From Streptomyces griseosporeus (GTDB taxonomy: Bacteria; Actinomycetota; Actinomycetes; Streptomycetales; Streptomycetaceae), in the NCBI RefSeq assembly GCF_014656055.1, contig NZ_BNBR01000003.1:370482-434481 (forward strand): a stretch of DNA of 64,000 nucleotides, written 5' to 3'. Made by a program: the position numbers and the translations under genes. The notes beneath the pieces are model-generated. The model was not told where the DNA came from and searched no databases. It was given only the letters and a program-made list of their open reading frames with translations. Below, piece by piece: positions 7,502 to 14,544 of this stretch; the first letter of the stretch is position 1, and each line of letters starts with the position of its first letter.

Positions 7502-7521
7502 CGACGGTTAACGACGGTTAA
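7502..7521. repeat. Two tandem 10-bp repeats in the icmA promoter region
   Basis: CGACGGTTAA occurs twice head to tail, directly beyond the 22-bp palindrome on the upstream side of icmA. Tandem decamers at one helical turn are typical activator-binding sites, and on the minus strand they read TTAACCGTCG twice. The repeats may overlap a -35 region. Confidence 0.5.
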
Positions 7522-7600
7522 TCGTAGATGCCCTGGTCAGCGCGGTGAACAACCGCCGCACGGCGAGTACGGCGGTGTCTAGGGGCGTCGGCGCCCGGGC

Positions 7601-7939
7601 TCAGGCCTTGGCGACCGCGGGCTCGCCCTGCGCGATCCTGGCCTCCAGCTCATGGGTGACCTTGCGCTCCACGAAGAAGGCGGCGGTCGGGATGGTCCCG
7701 GCCAGCAGGACCCACAGCTGCTTCTTGACCGGCCACTTCGCCTTGGAGCCCAGGTCGAAGGCGAAGATCAGGTACACGACGTACAGCCAGCCGTGCGCGA
7801 TGCCGACGACGCTCGTGAAGCCGTCCGCGCCGTCCATGTCCAGCAGGTACTTGGCGATGACGCCGAGGGTCAGCAGGACCAGCAGCACGCCGGTGACGTA
7901 GGCCATGACGCGGTAGCGGGTCAGCACGCTCTTCTTCAT
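7601..7939 (-). CDS. DUF3817 family membrane protein
   Basis: A 112-residue protein with three predicted transmembrane segments (about residues 9-29, 42-62 and 74-93) and the DUF3817 signature around GIAHGWLYVVYLIFAFDLG, with a conserved Lys-rich loop AKWPVKK. A second member is at 14025-14369. Its role is unknown. There is no ribosome binding site before the ATG at 7939; a -10-like TACGCT ends 7 bases upstream, suggesting a leaderless mRNA. It lies between icmA and a MarR gene, all on the minus strand. Confidence 0.87.
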   Translation of the reverse strand: MKKSVLTRYRVMAYVTGVLLVLLTLGVIAKYLLDMDGADGFTSVVGIAHGWLYVVYLIFAFDLGSKAKWPVKKQLWVLLAGTIPTAAFFVERKVTHELEARIAQGEPAVAKA

Positions 7940-8019
7940 GCGTTCGAGCGTAACCGTACGTTCCGGGAGATCTTGCCCGGGGGCCGGTCGGGGCGTCGTT
8001 CCCTGGCCGACCGGGGGGT

Positions 8020-8529
8020 TCAGTCCTCGTCGAAGTCGTGCGCCGCCACCCTCAGCGGGCGCAGCATCGCGAAGATCTCCGCGCACTCCTCCGCGTCGTA
8101 CACCCCGAGGCCGAAGTCCATCGCCATCAGGTCGCGGGTGGCCGCCTCGACGACCTCGCGGCCCTTGTCGGTGATGGAGGCGAGCGTGCCGCGGCCGTCG
8201 TTGGGGTTGGGGCGCTTGGCGACCAGACCCGACTTCACCAGGCGGTCCACGGTGTTGGTGACCGACGTGGGGTGGACCATCAGCCGCTCGCCGATCTTGG
8301 ACATCGGCAGCTCGCCCTGCTTGGAGAAGGTGAGCAGCACCAGCGCCTCGTAGCGCGCGAACGTCAGCCCGTAGGGCTTGACCACCGCGTCGACCTCGGC
8401 GAGCAGGATCTGGTGCGCCCGCATGATCGAGGTGATCGCGGCCATGGACGGCACGCTTCCCCAGCGCTGCTTCCAGAGCTCGTCGGCGCGGGCGATGGGA
8501 TCGAAGGGAAGGCTGAGCGGCTTCGGCAC
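8020..8529 (-). CDS. MarR family transcriptional regulator
   Basis: A 169-residue winged-helix regulator. The DNA-binding core at about 60-125 includes LPMSKIGERLMVHPTSVTNTVDRLVKSGLVAKRPNPNDGRG, the usual MarR recognition helix and wing. The start is GTG, with AAGG about 9 bases upstream, only 10 bases after the stop of the MFS gene, so it is probably co-transcribed with that transporter and may control it. It could also act on the icmA palindrome 0.5 kb downstream. The ligand is unknown. Confidence 0.9.
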   Translation of the reverse strand: MPKPLSLPFDPIARADELWKQRWGSVPSMAAITSIMRAHQILLAEVDAVVKPYGLTFARYEALVLLTFSKQGELPMSKIGERLMVHPTSVTNTVDRLVKSGLVAKRPNPNDGRGTLASITDKGREVVEAATRDLMAMDFGLGVYDAEECAEIFAMLRPLRVAAHDFDED

Positions 8530-8539
8530 GCCCCTGACC

Positions 8540-9922
8540 TTACCGGCCGGTCACATGCTGGTCAGCCCTGTCTCGCCTTTCGGTCCGCCGGGCCTGCCCG
8601 GCCAGCAGCACGCAGGTCGCCGTACCGAGCACCCCGGCGCCCGCGACGGCCGTCGCGACCCCGGTGAACTGCGCCACGACGCCCGCCGCCGCCATCCCGA
8701 CACCCTGCAAGGTCATCAGCCCGGCCTGCAGCAGCGTCATCGTCCTCCCCCGCAGCTCCTCCGGCACCGCCCGCACCAGCCACTGGTCCAGGCCCAGCGT
8801 GTACGCGCCCCCCGCGCCGGAGAGCAGCAGCAGCGCCAGCGACACGGCGAGGCCGGGGTGCAGGGCGTACCCGGCGTACGGCAGCACCGTCAGGCACACC
8901 AGCGGCAGCGCGATCCGCTCCCGGGCCGCCGGGCGCAGCCGGGAGCCGGCGAACAGCTCACCGGCGATCGTGCCGACCGGCAGCGCGCACATCAGCAGAC
9001 CGAGCCCCGCGGCGCCGGTGCCGAGGTCGTCGGCGTACGGCGCCGCCAGCGCCTCGGGGACGACCGCGAACATCGGCGGCACCCAGAAGAGGAGCAGCAG
9101 GGCGCGTACCCGGGGGTGGGCCAGCACCTGGCGCGCGCCGCGCAGGGAGTCACCGACCAGGGTTCCTGCGGGTTCGGCCCCGCCCTGCCCGGGCCCGCTC
9201 GCCGTGGCCGTCCGGGCGGGCCGGCGCCGGGTGCCGAAGCGCAGCAGGGCCGCGGAGGCGAGGAAGGTGCCGACGGTGATCAGCAGCGCGTGCCGCGGCG
9301 ATACGACGGTCAGCAGCAGGCCGCCGAGCCCGAACCCGGCGAGCAGCGCGGTCTGCGACACGATCCGCAGCAGCGAGCGGCCGAGGACGAACAGGTCACC
9401 GTCGCCGAGAATGTCCGCGAGCGTCGCCATCCGCGTGCCCTGGAACACCGGCGAGATCACCGCGAGGCAGGAGCGCAGCGCGAGCAGCACGGCGATGCCG
9501 GTGCCCGGCGCCGCCATCGGCGCCACGCACGCCGCGCACGCCAGGTCGCACACCACCAGCACCCGCCGTGCCGGGAACCGGTCGGCGAGCCCGGCGAGCA
9601 GCGTCCCGCCGACCAGGTACGGCAGGAAGCCCAGCGCGAACGCGAGCGCGCTCATCAGGGGCGAGCCGGTGAGGTCGTAGACGAGGACGGACAGGGCGAT
9701 CTCGCTGACGATCACGCCGAGGAGGGACAGGGCGTGGGCGGCGAAGACGGCACGGAACTCGGCTACGGCGAAGACGGCGGTGTAGCGGGTGGCGTTGTCC
9801 GTGGGGGTGGTGGGCGGGGGTGGGGTCGGGGTTGGGGGTGGGGTCGGGGTTGGGGGTGGGGGCGGGGGTGGCTGTGGGGTCGGGGGCGGGGGCGGGGGCG
9901 GGGTCGGGGTGTCCGCTGGCAT
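8540..9922 (-). CDS. MFS transporter with Pro/Thr-repeat N-terminus
   Basis: A 460-residue major facilitator with about 12 hydrophobic segments after residue 45. The family fits efflux-type MFS proteins (motif FALGFLPYLVGGTLLAGLADRFPARRVLV near the loop 2/3 signature). Residues 4-38 are almost only Pro and Thr, encoded by a G-run tract on the opposite strand; family members normally start at the helix-1 region, so this extension is unusual. No alternative start lies between the ATG at 9922 and the first helix. It is divergent from a DUF5937/ArsR regulator gene and followed by a MarR gene. The substrate is unknown. Confidence 0.85.
   Translation of the reverse strand: MPADTPTPPPPPPPTPQPPPPPPPTPTPPPTPTPPPPTTPTDNATRYTAVFAVAEFRAVFAAHALSLLGVIVSEIALSVLVYDLTGSPLMSALAFALGFLPYLVGGTLLAGLADRFPARRVLVVCDLACAACVAPMAAPGTGIAVLLALRSCLAVISPVFQGTRMATLADILGDGDLFVLGRSLLRIVSQTALLAGFGLGGLLLTVVSPRHALLITVGTFLASAALLRFGTRRRPARTATASGPGQGGAEPAGTLVGDSLRGARQVLAHPRVRALLLLFWVPPMFAVVPEALAAPYADDLGTGAAGLGLLMCALPVGTIAGELFAGSRLRPAARERIALPLVCLTVLPYAGYALHPGLAVSLALLLLSGAGGAYTLGLDQWLVRAVPEELRGRTMTLLQAGLMTLQGVGMAAAGVVAQFTGVATAVAGAGVLGTATCVLLAGQARRTERRDRADQHVTGR
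9802..9911. repeat. G-run low-complexity tract, possible G-quadruplex region
   Basis: About 100 bases of nearly continuous G-runs on the plus strand (units such as GGGGTCGGGGTTGGGGGT repeated), encoding the Pro/Thr stretch of the MFS protein on the minus strand. Many runs of four or more G with loops of one to three bases meet the usual sequence rule for G-quadruplexes. The tract starts at codon 4 of the transporter. Confidence 0.7.
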
Positions 9923-9962
9923 GGGAGGAGCGTGGCCGGGAGTGGGGACGCGGCCGTAAAGT

Positions 9963-9978
9963 TTCGGCGTAAGCCGAA
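9963..9978. promoter_or_regulatory. Palindrome TTCGGC-GTAA-GCCGAA between divergent genes
   Basis: A perfect 6+6 inverted repeat with a 4-base centre, 18 bases upstream of the DUF5937/ArsR start and 41 bases upstream of the MFS start. Its position suits a shared operator for the divergent regulator and transporter, with the ArsR-type protein the obvious candidate to bind it. Confidence 0.65.
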
Positions 9979-9995
9979 TCTTCGAGGGGTCGCCG

Positions 9996-10973
9996 GTGCC
10001 GTACCACATGCTGTTCGGCGATGAGGATCTGCTGCGCTGCCGGTTCGCGCTCTCCCCGCTCTGGGAGACCCAGGAGGCGGTACGGACGCTGGGCCGGCCC
10101 GACCGGCTCGGCTACCACGCGGCCTGGCTGCGGCGGATCCGCGACGCCGCCGGGACGCTGGAGCTGGCCCCGCTGCGGCTGCTGATGCCGCGGCGCGGGC
10201 ACAACCCCGACTTCCTCGGGCCGCCACCGATCGGGCCCGCAGCGAGCTTCGAGGAGGAGATCGCGGCCGTGCGCGCGGCCGACCCCGTGGCTGCCCGGGA
10301 GGACATGGCGCGGGCGCTCGCCGACAGCCCCGGCGCGCTGGAGTCGCCCATCGGCAGGCGGCTGCTGGCGGATCCGGAGCGGGCGGTGCGCGAGCTGGCC
10401 GACCTGGTGGAGGCCGCCTGGCACACCCTCGTCGAGCCGGACTGGCCCAGGCTGCGGGCCCTGCTGGAGGCCGACGTCGCGTTCCACTCGCGGCGGCTGG
10501 CGGAGGTGGGGCTGGGGCGGCTGCTGCCCGAGCTGGACCGGCGGCTGTCGTGGAACGGCCGCACGCTGACCATCGAGTGGCGGGGCGAGCACGTGCGGGA
10601 GCTGGGCGGGCAGGGACTGGTGCTGATGCCGAGCGTGTTCTCCTGGCCGGACGTCGTGTCCGGCTTCGATCCGCCGTGGCAGCCGACGGTGGTGTATCCG
10701 GCGCGGGGGATCGGCGGGCTGTGGGCCGAGCCCGCCGGCCGTGCCCCCGAGACGCTGGTACGGCTGCTGGGGCGGGGGCGGGCGGCGGTGCTGGCCGCCC
10801 TGGACGAACCGTCGACCACGACCGCCCTCGCCCACCGGCTGGGCCTGGCCCCGTCGTCGGTCTCCGCACACCTGACGGTGCTGCGGGATGCGGGGCTGCT
10901 GGCGGGGCGGCGGTACGGGCACCAGGTCCACTACGAGCGGACGCCGTTGGGGATGGCGCTGGCGGGGGCGTAG
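9996..10973 (+). CDS. DUF5937 / ArsR-type winged-helix regulator
   Basis: A 325-residue protein. The first 230 residues match the DUF5937 domain of actinobacterial regulators. The last 80 contain an ArsR-like winged helix (TTALAHRLGLAPSSVSAHLTVLRDAGLLAGRRYGHQVHY). The start is GTG at 9996 with GAGGGG upstream; an in-frame ATG at 10008 is the alternative. It is divergent from the MFS transporter, with a palindrome in the gap, a classic arrangement for a repressor controlling an exporter. No metal-binding Cys motif is visible, so the effector is probably organic. Confidence 0.9.
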   Translation: MPYHMLFGDEDLLRCRFALSPLWETQEAVRTLGRPDRLGYHAAWLRRIRDAAGTLELAPLRLLMPRRGHNPDFLGPPPIGPAASFEEEIAAVRAADPVAAREDMARALADSPGALESPIGRRLLADPERAVRELADLVEAAWHTLVEPDWPRLRALLEADVAFHSRRLAEVGLGRLLPELDRRLSWNGRTLTIEWRGEHVRELGGQGLVLMPSVFSWPDVVSGFDPPWQPTVVYPARGIGGLWAEPAGRAPETLVRLLGRGRAAVLAALDEPSTTTALAHRLGLAPSSVSAHLTVLRDAGLLAGRRYGHQVHYERTPLGMALAGA

Positions 10974-11503
10974 GGGGGTGGGGGGTGGGTGCTCGCTCCC
11001 TGCCTGCGGCGGCCCGTGCGGGTGGGTGGGTGGTTGCTCGCGCAGTTCCCCGCGCCCCTATATGCCTGCGGCGGCCCGTTCCTGTGGGTGGGTGGCTGGT
11101 GTAGCGCGTTGTGCCGGTGGTGGGGTCGGGGCCGCGCCGGGGGGTATCCGTCCTCGGTGCGCCGCTACGTCGGTCAAATCCGCACCGCCACTTTCCGCCG
11201 CCCGCTGCGGGCGGACACCCCCCGACACGTCCCCTACTCGCCGTACGCGTCTACCGGCCGCCATGGCTGCGGCAGGGCCGCCCCGCTGGGGTAGCGGTAG
11301 TCGGCGCCGCCTCGCGACTTAGCTGCGGGCAGTCGTGCCGCTGGGGCGGCACGGGTGGGCGCAGCGGCACCCCGCCAGCGCCGGGCCGCGCCACCCACCC
11401 CCGGCCCGCACCAGCGCCGGGCAACCAAACACCGCACGGCATCCCGGCACCGCTGCGCCGGGCGACCACGTCCCCACGGTGCCAAGTGACCCCGCCCGGA
11501 GGG
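10974..11503. repeat. Mosaic intergenic repeat, copy 1
   Basis: A 530-base gap between two converging genes. It contains blocks that recur in the gap at 17207-17801 in the opposite orientation, nearly collinear over some 400 bases, and in part at 57430-57640. Blocks in order: a GCGCAGTTCCCCGCGCCCCT motif (about 11040-11060), a GGTATCCGTCCTCGGTGCGC block (about 11140-11170), a block with CGGGCGGACACCCCCCGACA (about 11205-11230), and a 50-bp core (11321-11370) with a GTGCCGC/GCGGCAC hairpin. No consistent reading frame is conserved, so I call it non-coding. Confidence 0.85.
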
Positions 11504-12154
11504 CTACCGTCGGCCCACGCGGCGGAGGTGGTGTCGTACAGCCCGTTGGGCCACCGGCCCCAGCTCCTCCAGCGCGGCGACCAGTACGCCCAGCTGCTCC
11601 AGCGCATCCAGCGCCGCCCCCGCCCCCACCGCGTCCACCTGCTCGTACAGCTCGATCCCCACGAACGACGCCGCCACCGCCCGCGCCAGCCCCGCAGGAT
11701 CCGCGAACTCCCCGAACGGCGTACCCGCCAGCACCCTCCGCAGCACCGCCTCGATCTCCGCGATCCACAGGTCGAGACCCGCGGACGTCGCCGGTCCGAC
11801 CGCCGCGTGGGTCGGGGCGCCGGCGAGGAGCTGGCCGAGGAGGGCCACATGCCCCCCGGCCCGCTCCTGCTCGTGGATCTGCCGCCCCACCGCGAGGAGT
11901 TCGGACAGCGAGGACACCGCGGCCAGCCGCGGCCGGTACGCCGCGACCGACTTCTCCGCGCCGTACCGGCAGGCCGCAGCGAGGAGTTCGTCCACGGAGC
12001 CGAAGTGGTAGAAGACCAGCGCCTGGTTGACGCCGGCCGCCGCGGCCACCGTCCGCGCGGACGTCTTCGCGATGCCCTGCTCGGTGAGCGTCCGCAGCGC
12101 GCCCTCCAGCAGCTTGGTCTTCGTCTCCTGGGACTTCGCCGTCTCGGGGCTCAT
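11504..12154 (-). CDS. TetR family regulator of the SRPBCC/DUF4166 operon
   Basis: A 216-residue TetR protein. The helix-turn-helix (about 10-55) contains TSARTVAAAAGVNQALVFYHFGS, followed by a ligand domain rich in Ala and Leu. The ATG at 12154 overlaps the DUF4166 stop as ATGA and has GGAGG 10 bases upstream. It is the third gene of an operon whose promoter region carries two mirror-image 19-bp palindromes, most simply its own operators. It ends 4 bp beyond mosaic repeat copy 1. The inducer is unknown; a lipid or aromatic ligand is a guess from the SRPBCC neighbour. Confidence 0.9.
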   Translation of the reverse strand: MSPETAKSQETKTKLLEGALRTLTEQGIAKTSARTVAAAAGVNQALVFYHFGSVDELLAAACRYGAEKSVAAYRPRLAAVSSLSELLAVGRQIHEQERAGGHVALLGQLLAGAPTHAAVGPATSAGLDLWIAEIEAVLRRVLAGTPFGEFADPAGLARAVAASFVGIELYEQVDAVGAGAALDALEQLGVLVAALEELGPVAQRAVRHHLRRVGRR

Positions 12155-12831
12155 ACGCGCGGCTCCTCCCGTACGGGCCGCAGCCCGGCCCGCACCCCGC
12201 ACCGCCGTACGTCCGTGTACGACGCGACGAAGGAGCCCTCGTAGCCGAAGAGCGGGCCGAAGCGGCGGTTCACAACCCGGACCTGGATGCGGAAGCGGCC
12301 CGCCGCGTCGTCGTACCTCTCCCTCACCTCCGCCGTCGCGCCGATGAGTTCGGGGACCCGTACGTCCACCGGGCCCTCGCGGAAGCGGTGTTCGCCGGAG
12401 CGGATCAGGAGCGAGCCGTCGGGTTCGGCGTGGAAGTGCAGCTCGCTGGCGAGGTGCTGGTGGGTGCCGAGGTAGTCGACGATGCGGTCGCCACGGGAGC
12501 CGAGCACCATCTGGGCGTCGAAGCGGCGGGCGCGGCCGGGGAGGTGGAAGGTGCGCACGAAGGTCACCGTCTCACGTCCGAACGAGTCCGTGTACGGCAC
12601 GTTCTCGATGGTGAAGGGGACGTTCCTGCCGGTGTGCGGGAGAAGGATGTTGCGGGTGGCGCCCAGGAGGAGGAACGGCTTGATGTAGGACGGGCCGTGC
12701 CAGATCCGGGTCATGACGCCGCGGCCGGTGCAGGCCTCGCCGCTCGCCAGGCCGACGGAGAAGCGGCGCTGCAACTGCGGGTGGAGGCGGTCGAAGTCGG
12801 CGCCCATGACGGTGCGGAAGATCGACGTCAT
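12151..12831 (-). CDS. DUF4166 domain protein
   Basis: A 226-residue protein that is DUF4166 over nearly its whole length (start MTSIFRTVMGADFDRLHPQLQRRF; conserved region around HTGRNVPFTIENVPYTDSFGRETV). The family is often fused or adjacent to saccharopine-dehydrogenase-like or SRPBCC proteins and has no proven activity. There is no signal peptide or membrane segment. The start overlaps the SRPBCC stop (ATGA) and its stop overlaps the TetR start (ATGA), so all three genes are tightly coupled. Confidence 0.9.
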   Translation of the reverse strand: MTSIFRTVMGADFDRLHPQLQRRFSVGLASGEACTGRGVMTRIWHGPSYIKPFLLLGATRNILLPHTGRNVPFTIENVPYTDSFGRETVTFVRTFHLPGRARRFDAQMVLGSRGDRIVDYLGTHQHLASELHFHAEPDGSLLIRSGEHRFREGPVDVRVPELIGATAEVRERYDDAAGRFRIQVRVVNRRFGPLFGYEGSFVASYTDVRRCGVRAGLRPVREEPRV

Positions 12832-13580
12832 CGCGGGGTCTCCAGGGTGTGCAGCAGGCGGGGCGCACGCGCGCGTGTCGGTGGCTGGCGCAGGCAGCGC
12901 CGGGCCGCGGGGGTGCCGGGCAGGGGTGAGGCGAACAGGGCCAGGCAGACGCCGGCGGCCAGCAGCAGCGGGCACAGGTACGCCGTGGACGCGGCGAAGG
13001 GGCCGAGCAGGCGCAGGGGGGAGCCCTCCGCGAGGCCGGTGCCGCAGACGGCCAGGACGAGGGCGCGGACCAGCAGTTCCAGGAGCCAGTTGCGGCGGGC
13101 CCGCTCGGGGGTGATGCCGCGCTCCAGCCACAGCCGCAGCCGGTCGAAGGACCACGCCGTCGCCCAGCCCATGAGGGGGCGGAACAGCCACCGGTCGGCG
13201 AGGGCGCCGAAGAGTCCCCAGCGGGGCCGGTAGTCGTAGCCGGTGAGGAAGCGGATGCCGTCGCCGTCGGGGACGTACCGCCAGTAGCCGCTGCCCTCGG
13301 CGAGCAGGGACAGGGGGTGCGGGGAGGCGAAGCGCAGGGCGGAGGTGCGGGTGCCGTCCGGGCGTTCCTTCTCCCCCGCGGAGACGCCGGTGCCGGAGAC
13401 GGTGAGGAAGGGCAGCACGCGCGTGGCGTAGCGGAAGCGCTGTGGTTCGCCATCTGCGCGCGGAAGGAAGTCGATCTCGGTGAACCGCAGGTCCCAGCGC
13501 TGGTGGTGGGCCGGGTCCTGGGTGTGCGACCAGAGGTCGTCGAGGTCCGCGCGGACGCGCGCCTCGATGTAGAGCCCCAT
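12828..13580 (-). CDS. SRPBCC-fold protein with C-terminal membrane helices
   Basis: A 250-residue protein. Residues 1 to about 150 form a START/SRPBCC-like ligand-binding fold (polyketide cyclase/coronatine type; start MGLYIEARVRADLDDLWSHTQDPAHHQRWD). Two hydrophobic segments follow (about 168-186 and 195-218) and then a basic tail, so the domain is membrane-tethered, unusual for this fold. It is the first gene of the operon with DUF4166 and TetR. The ATG has GGGGGA upstream, and two 19-bp palindromes lie 25 and 67 bases upstream of it. A role in binding or modifying a hydrophobic compound is inferred only. Confidence 0.85.
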   Translation of the reverse strand: MGLYIEARVRADLDDLWSHTQDPAHHQRWDLRFTEIDFLPRADGEPQRFRYATRVLPFLTVSGTGVSAGEKERPDGTRTSALRFASPHPLSLLAEGSGYWRYVPDGDGIRFLTGYDYRPRWGLFGALADRWLFRPLMGWATAWSFDRLRLWLERGITPERARRNWLLELLVRALVLAVCGTGLAEGSPLRLLGPFAASTAYLCPLLLAAGVCLALFASPLPGTPAARRCLRQPPTRARAPRLLHTLETPR

Positions 13581-13604
13581 GTGTTCCCCCAGATGAGCTC
13601 ATTG

Positions 13605-13623
13605 TTTGAGCAGTCGCTCAAAT
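13605..13623. promoter_or_regulatory. TetR operator candidate O1
   Basis: TTTGAGCAGTCGCTCAAAT contains the palindrome TTGAGC-N4-GCTCAA. It is 25 bases upstream of the SRPBCC start. Its exact reverse complement occurs 43 bp away at 13647-13665, so the two sites form a mirror pair. The most likely binder is the TetR protein encoded by the third gene of this operon. Confidence 0.75.
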
Positions 13624-13646
13624 CATCTGGAGAGGACGGTACATGG

Positions 13647-13665
13647 ATTTGAGCGACTGCTCAAA
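13647..13665. promoter_or_regulatory. TetR operator candidate O2
   Basis: ATTTGAGCGACTGCTCAAA is the exact reverse complement of the site at 13605-13623, with a centre-to-centre distance of 43 bp (about four helical turns). That phasing would place two dimers on the same DNA face. It lies just upstream of the terminator at 13678-13705. Confidence 0.75.
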
Positions 13666-13677
13666 GGGATGGGACGG

Positions 13678-13705
13678 AAAAACCCCGGCCCGCGTGGGGC
13701 CGGGG
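13678..13705 (-). terminator. Rho-independent terminator with T-tract
   Basis: A 9-bp G+C stem (13683-13691 with 13697-13705) with a 5-base loop is followed, on the minus strand, by five T. It ends the DUF3817/thiamine-binding operon, 26 bases after its last stop, and insulates the SRPBCC promoter. It is the most canonical terminator in the window. Confidence 0.92.
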
Positions 13706-13731
13706 TCGCCGGTGGGGTGGGTGGGCCTGCT

Positions 13732-14028
13732 CTACTGCTCGGCGAGGTGCCGTTCCACCGTCTCCACCTTGGAGGTGAGGCCGTCGGTCACGCCGGGGCG
13801 GATGTCGGCCTTGAGGACGAGGGAGACACGCGGCGCGCGGGCCTCGACGGCGGCGACGGCGCGCTTGACGACGTCCATGACCTCGTCCCACTCGCCCTCG
13901 ATGGAGGTGAACATCGCGTCGGTGCGGTTGGGCAGACCCGACTCGCGTACGACGCGGACGGCGTCGGCGACGTACTCACCGACGTCCTCACCGACCCCGA
14001 GGGGCGTCACGGAGAAAGCGACGATCAT
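13732..14028 (-). CDS. Thiamine-binding (MTH1187/YkoF-type, DUF77) protein
   Basis: A 98-residue cytoplasmic protein of the MTH1187 family (start MIVAFSVTPLGVGEDVGEYVADAVRVVRESGL). It is a ferredoxin-like fold that binds thiamine or related compounds in family members and has no catalytic motif. The start overlaps the stop of the upstream DUF3817 gene (ATGA), so the two are translationally coupled. A strong terminator follows. Its cellular role is unclear; thiamine sensing or storage is an inference. Confidence 0.88.
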   Translation of the reverse strand: MIVAFSVTPLGVGEDVGEYVADAVRVVRESGLPNRTDAMFTSIEGEWDEVMDVVKRAVAAVEARAPRVSLVLKADIRPGVTDGLTSKVETVERHLAEQ

Positions 14029-14369
14029 GCGTTGACGACCCCTTCCTTGCGGGCGCGGGCGGCGATGACGGCGTCCTCGGCCTCGCGCCGCAGCTTGCGC
14101 TCGGCGAAGAAACCGCCGGTGGGCAGCACGGAGAGCACGAAGTAGAGGGCGGCGGTCTTCAGGTCCCACTTGGCACGGTTCCAGGCGTCCGCCCAGAAGA
14201 TCACGTAGAGGACGAACAGGACGCCGTGCACCGCGCCCATGACGGGGACCGCGTTGAAGTCCGTGGTCCGCTTCAGCACCGAGCAGACGAGCAAGATGAT
14301 GAAGGAGACGGCCTCGGGGGCCGAGACCAGGCGCAGGCGGCGGAGGGCGGAGGCTGTCTTGATGTCCAC
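14025..14369 (-). CDS. DUF3817 family membrane protein, second paralogue
   Basis: A 114-residue protein with three hydrophobic segments (about 18-37, 46-65 and 74-92) and the DUF3817 core MGAVHGVLFVLYVIFWADAW. It is clearly related to the protein at 7601-7939; the loop AKWDLKTAALYFVLSVLPTGGFFAERK parallels AKWPVKKQLWVLLAGTIPTAAFFVERK there. The GTG start has AAGGTGA upstream. It is the first gene of a two-gene operon with a thiamine-binding protein and is divergent from the AIM24 operon. The function is unknown. Confidence 0.87.
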   Translation of the reverse strand: MDIKTASALRRLRLVSAPEAVSFIILLVCSVLKRTTDFNAVPVMGAVHGVLFVLYVIFWADAWNRAKWDLKTAALYFVLSVLPTGGFFAERKLRREAEDAVIAARARKEGVVNA

Positions 14370-14422
14370 GGATCACCTTCGGGGGGTACGTCGTCGATGG
14401 TCGGCGTCGATCGTCCGCTGGT

Positions 14423-14481
14423 TTGTGAACGGACGCACAAGCGTTCATCCATTGTGACAAACCGCGCCCCTAGGGGTGCGC
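14423..14481. promoter_or_regulatory. Cluster of inverted repeats in the divergent DUF3817/AIM24 promoter
   Basis: The 175-base divergent gap contains TGAACG (14426-14431) opposite CGTTCA (14442-14447), TTGTG (14423-14427) opposite CACAA (14436-14440), and a perfect CCCCTAGGGG (14467-14476) with partly matching flanks. These suggest at least one dimeric regulator. None matches an operator I can name. Confidence 0.45.
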
Positions 14482-14544
14482 TCAGGGTCCCTCTCCACCC
14501 ACGGGCCCTGTCGGCTCCACCCGGGGGGCCGCTACCTTCGCAGC

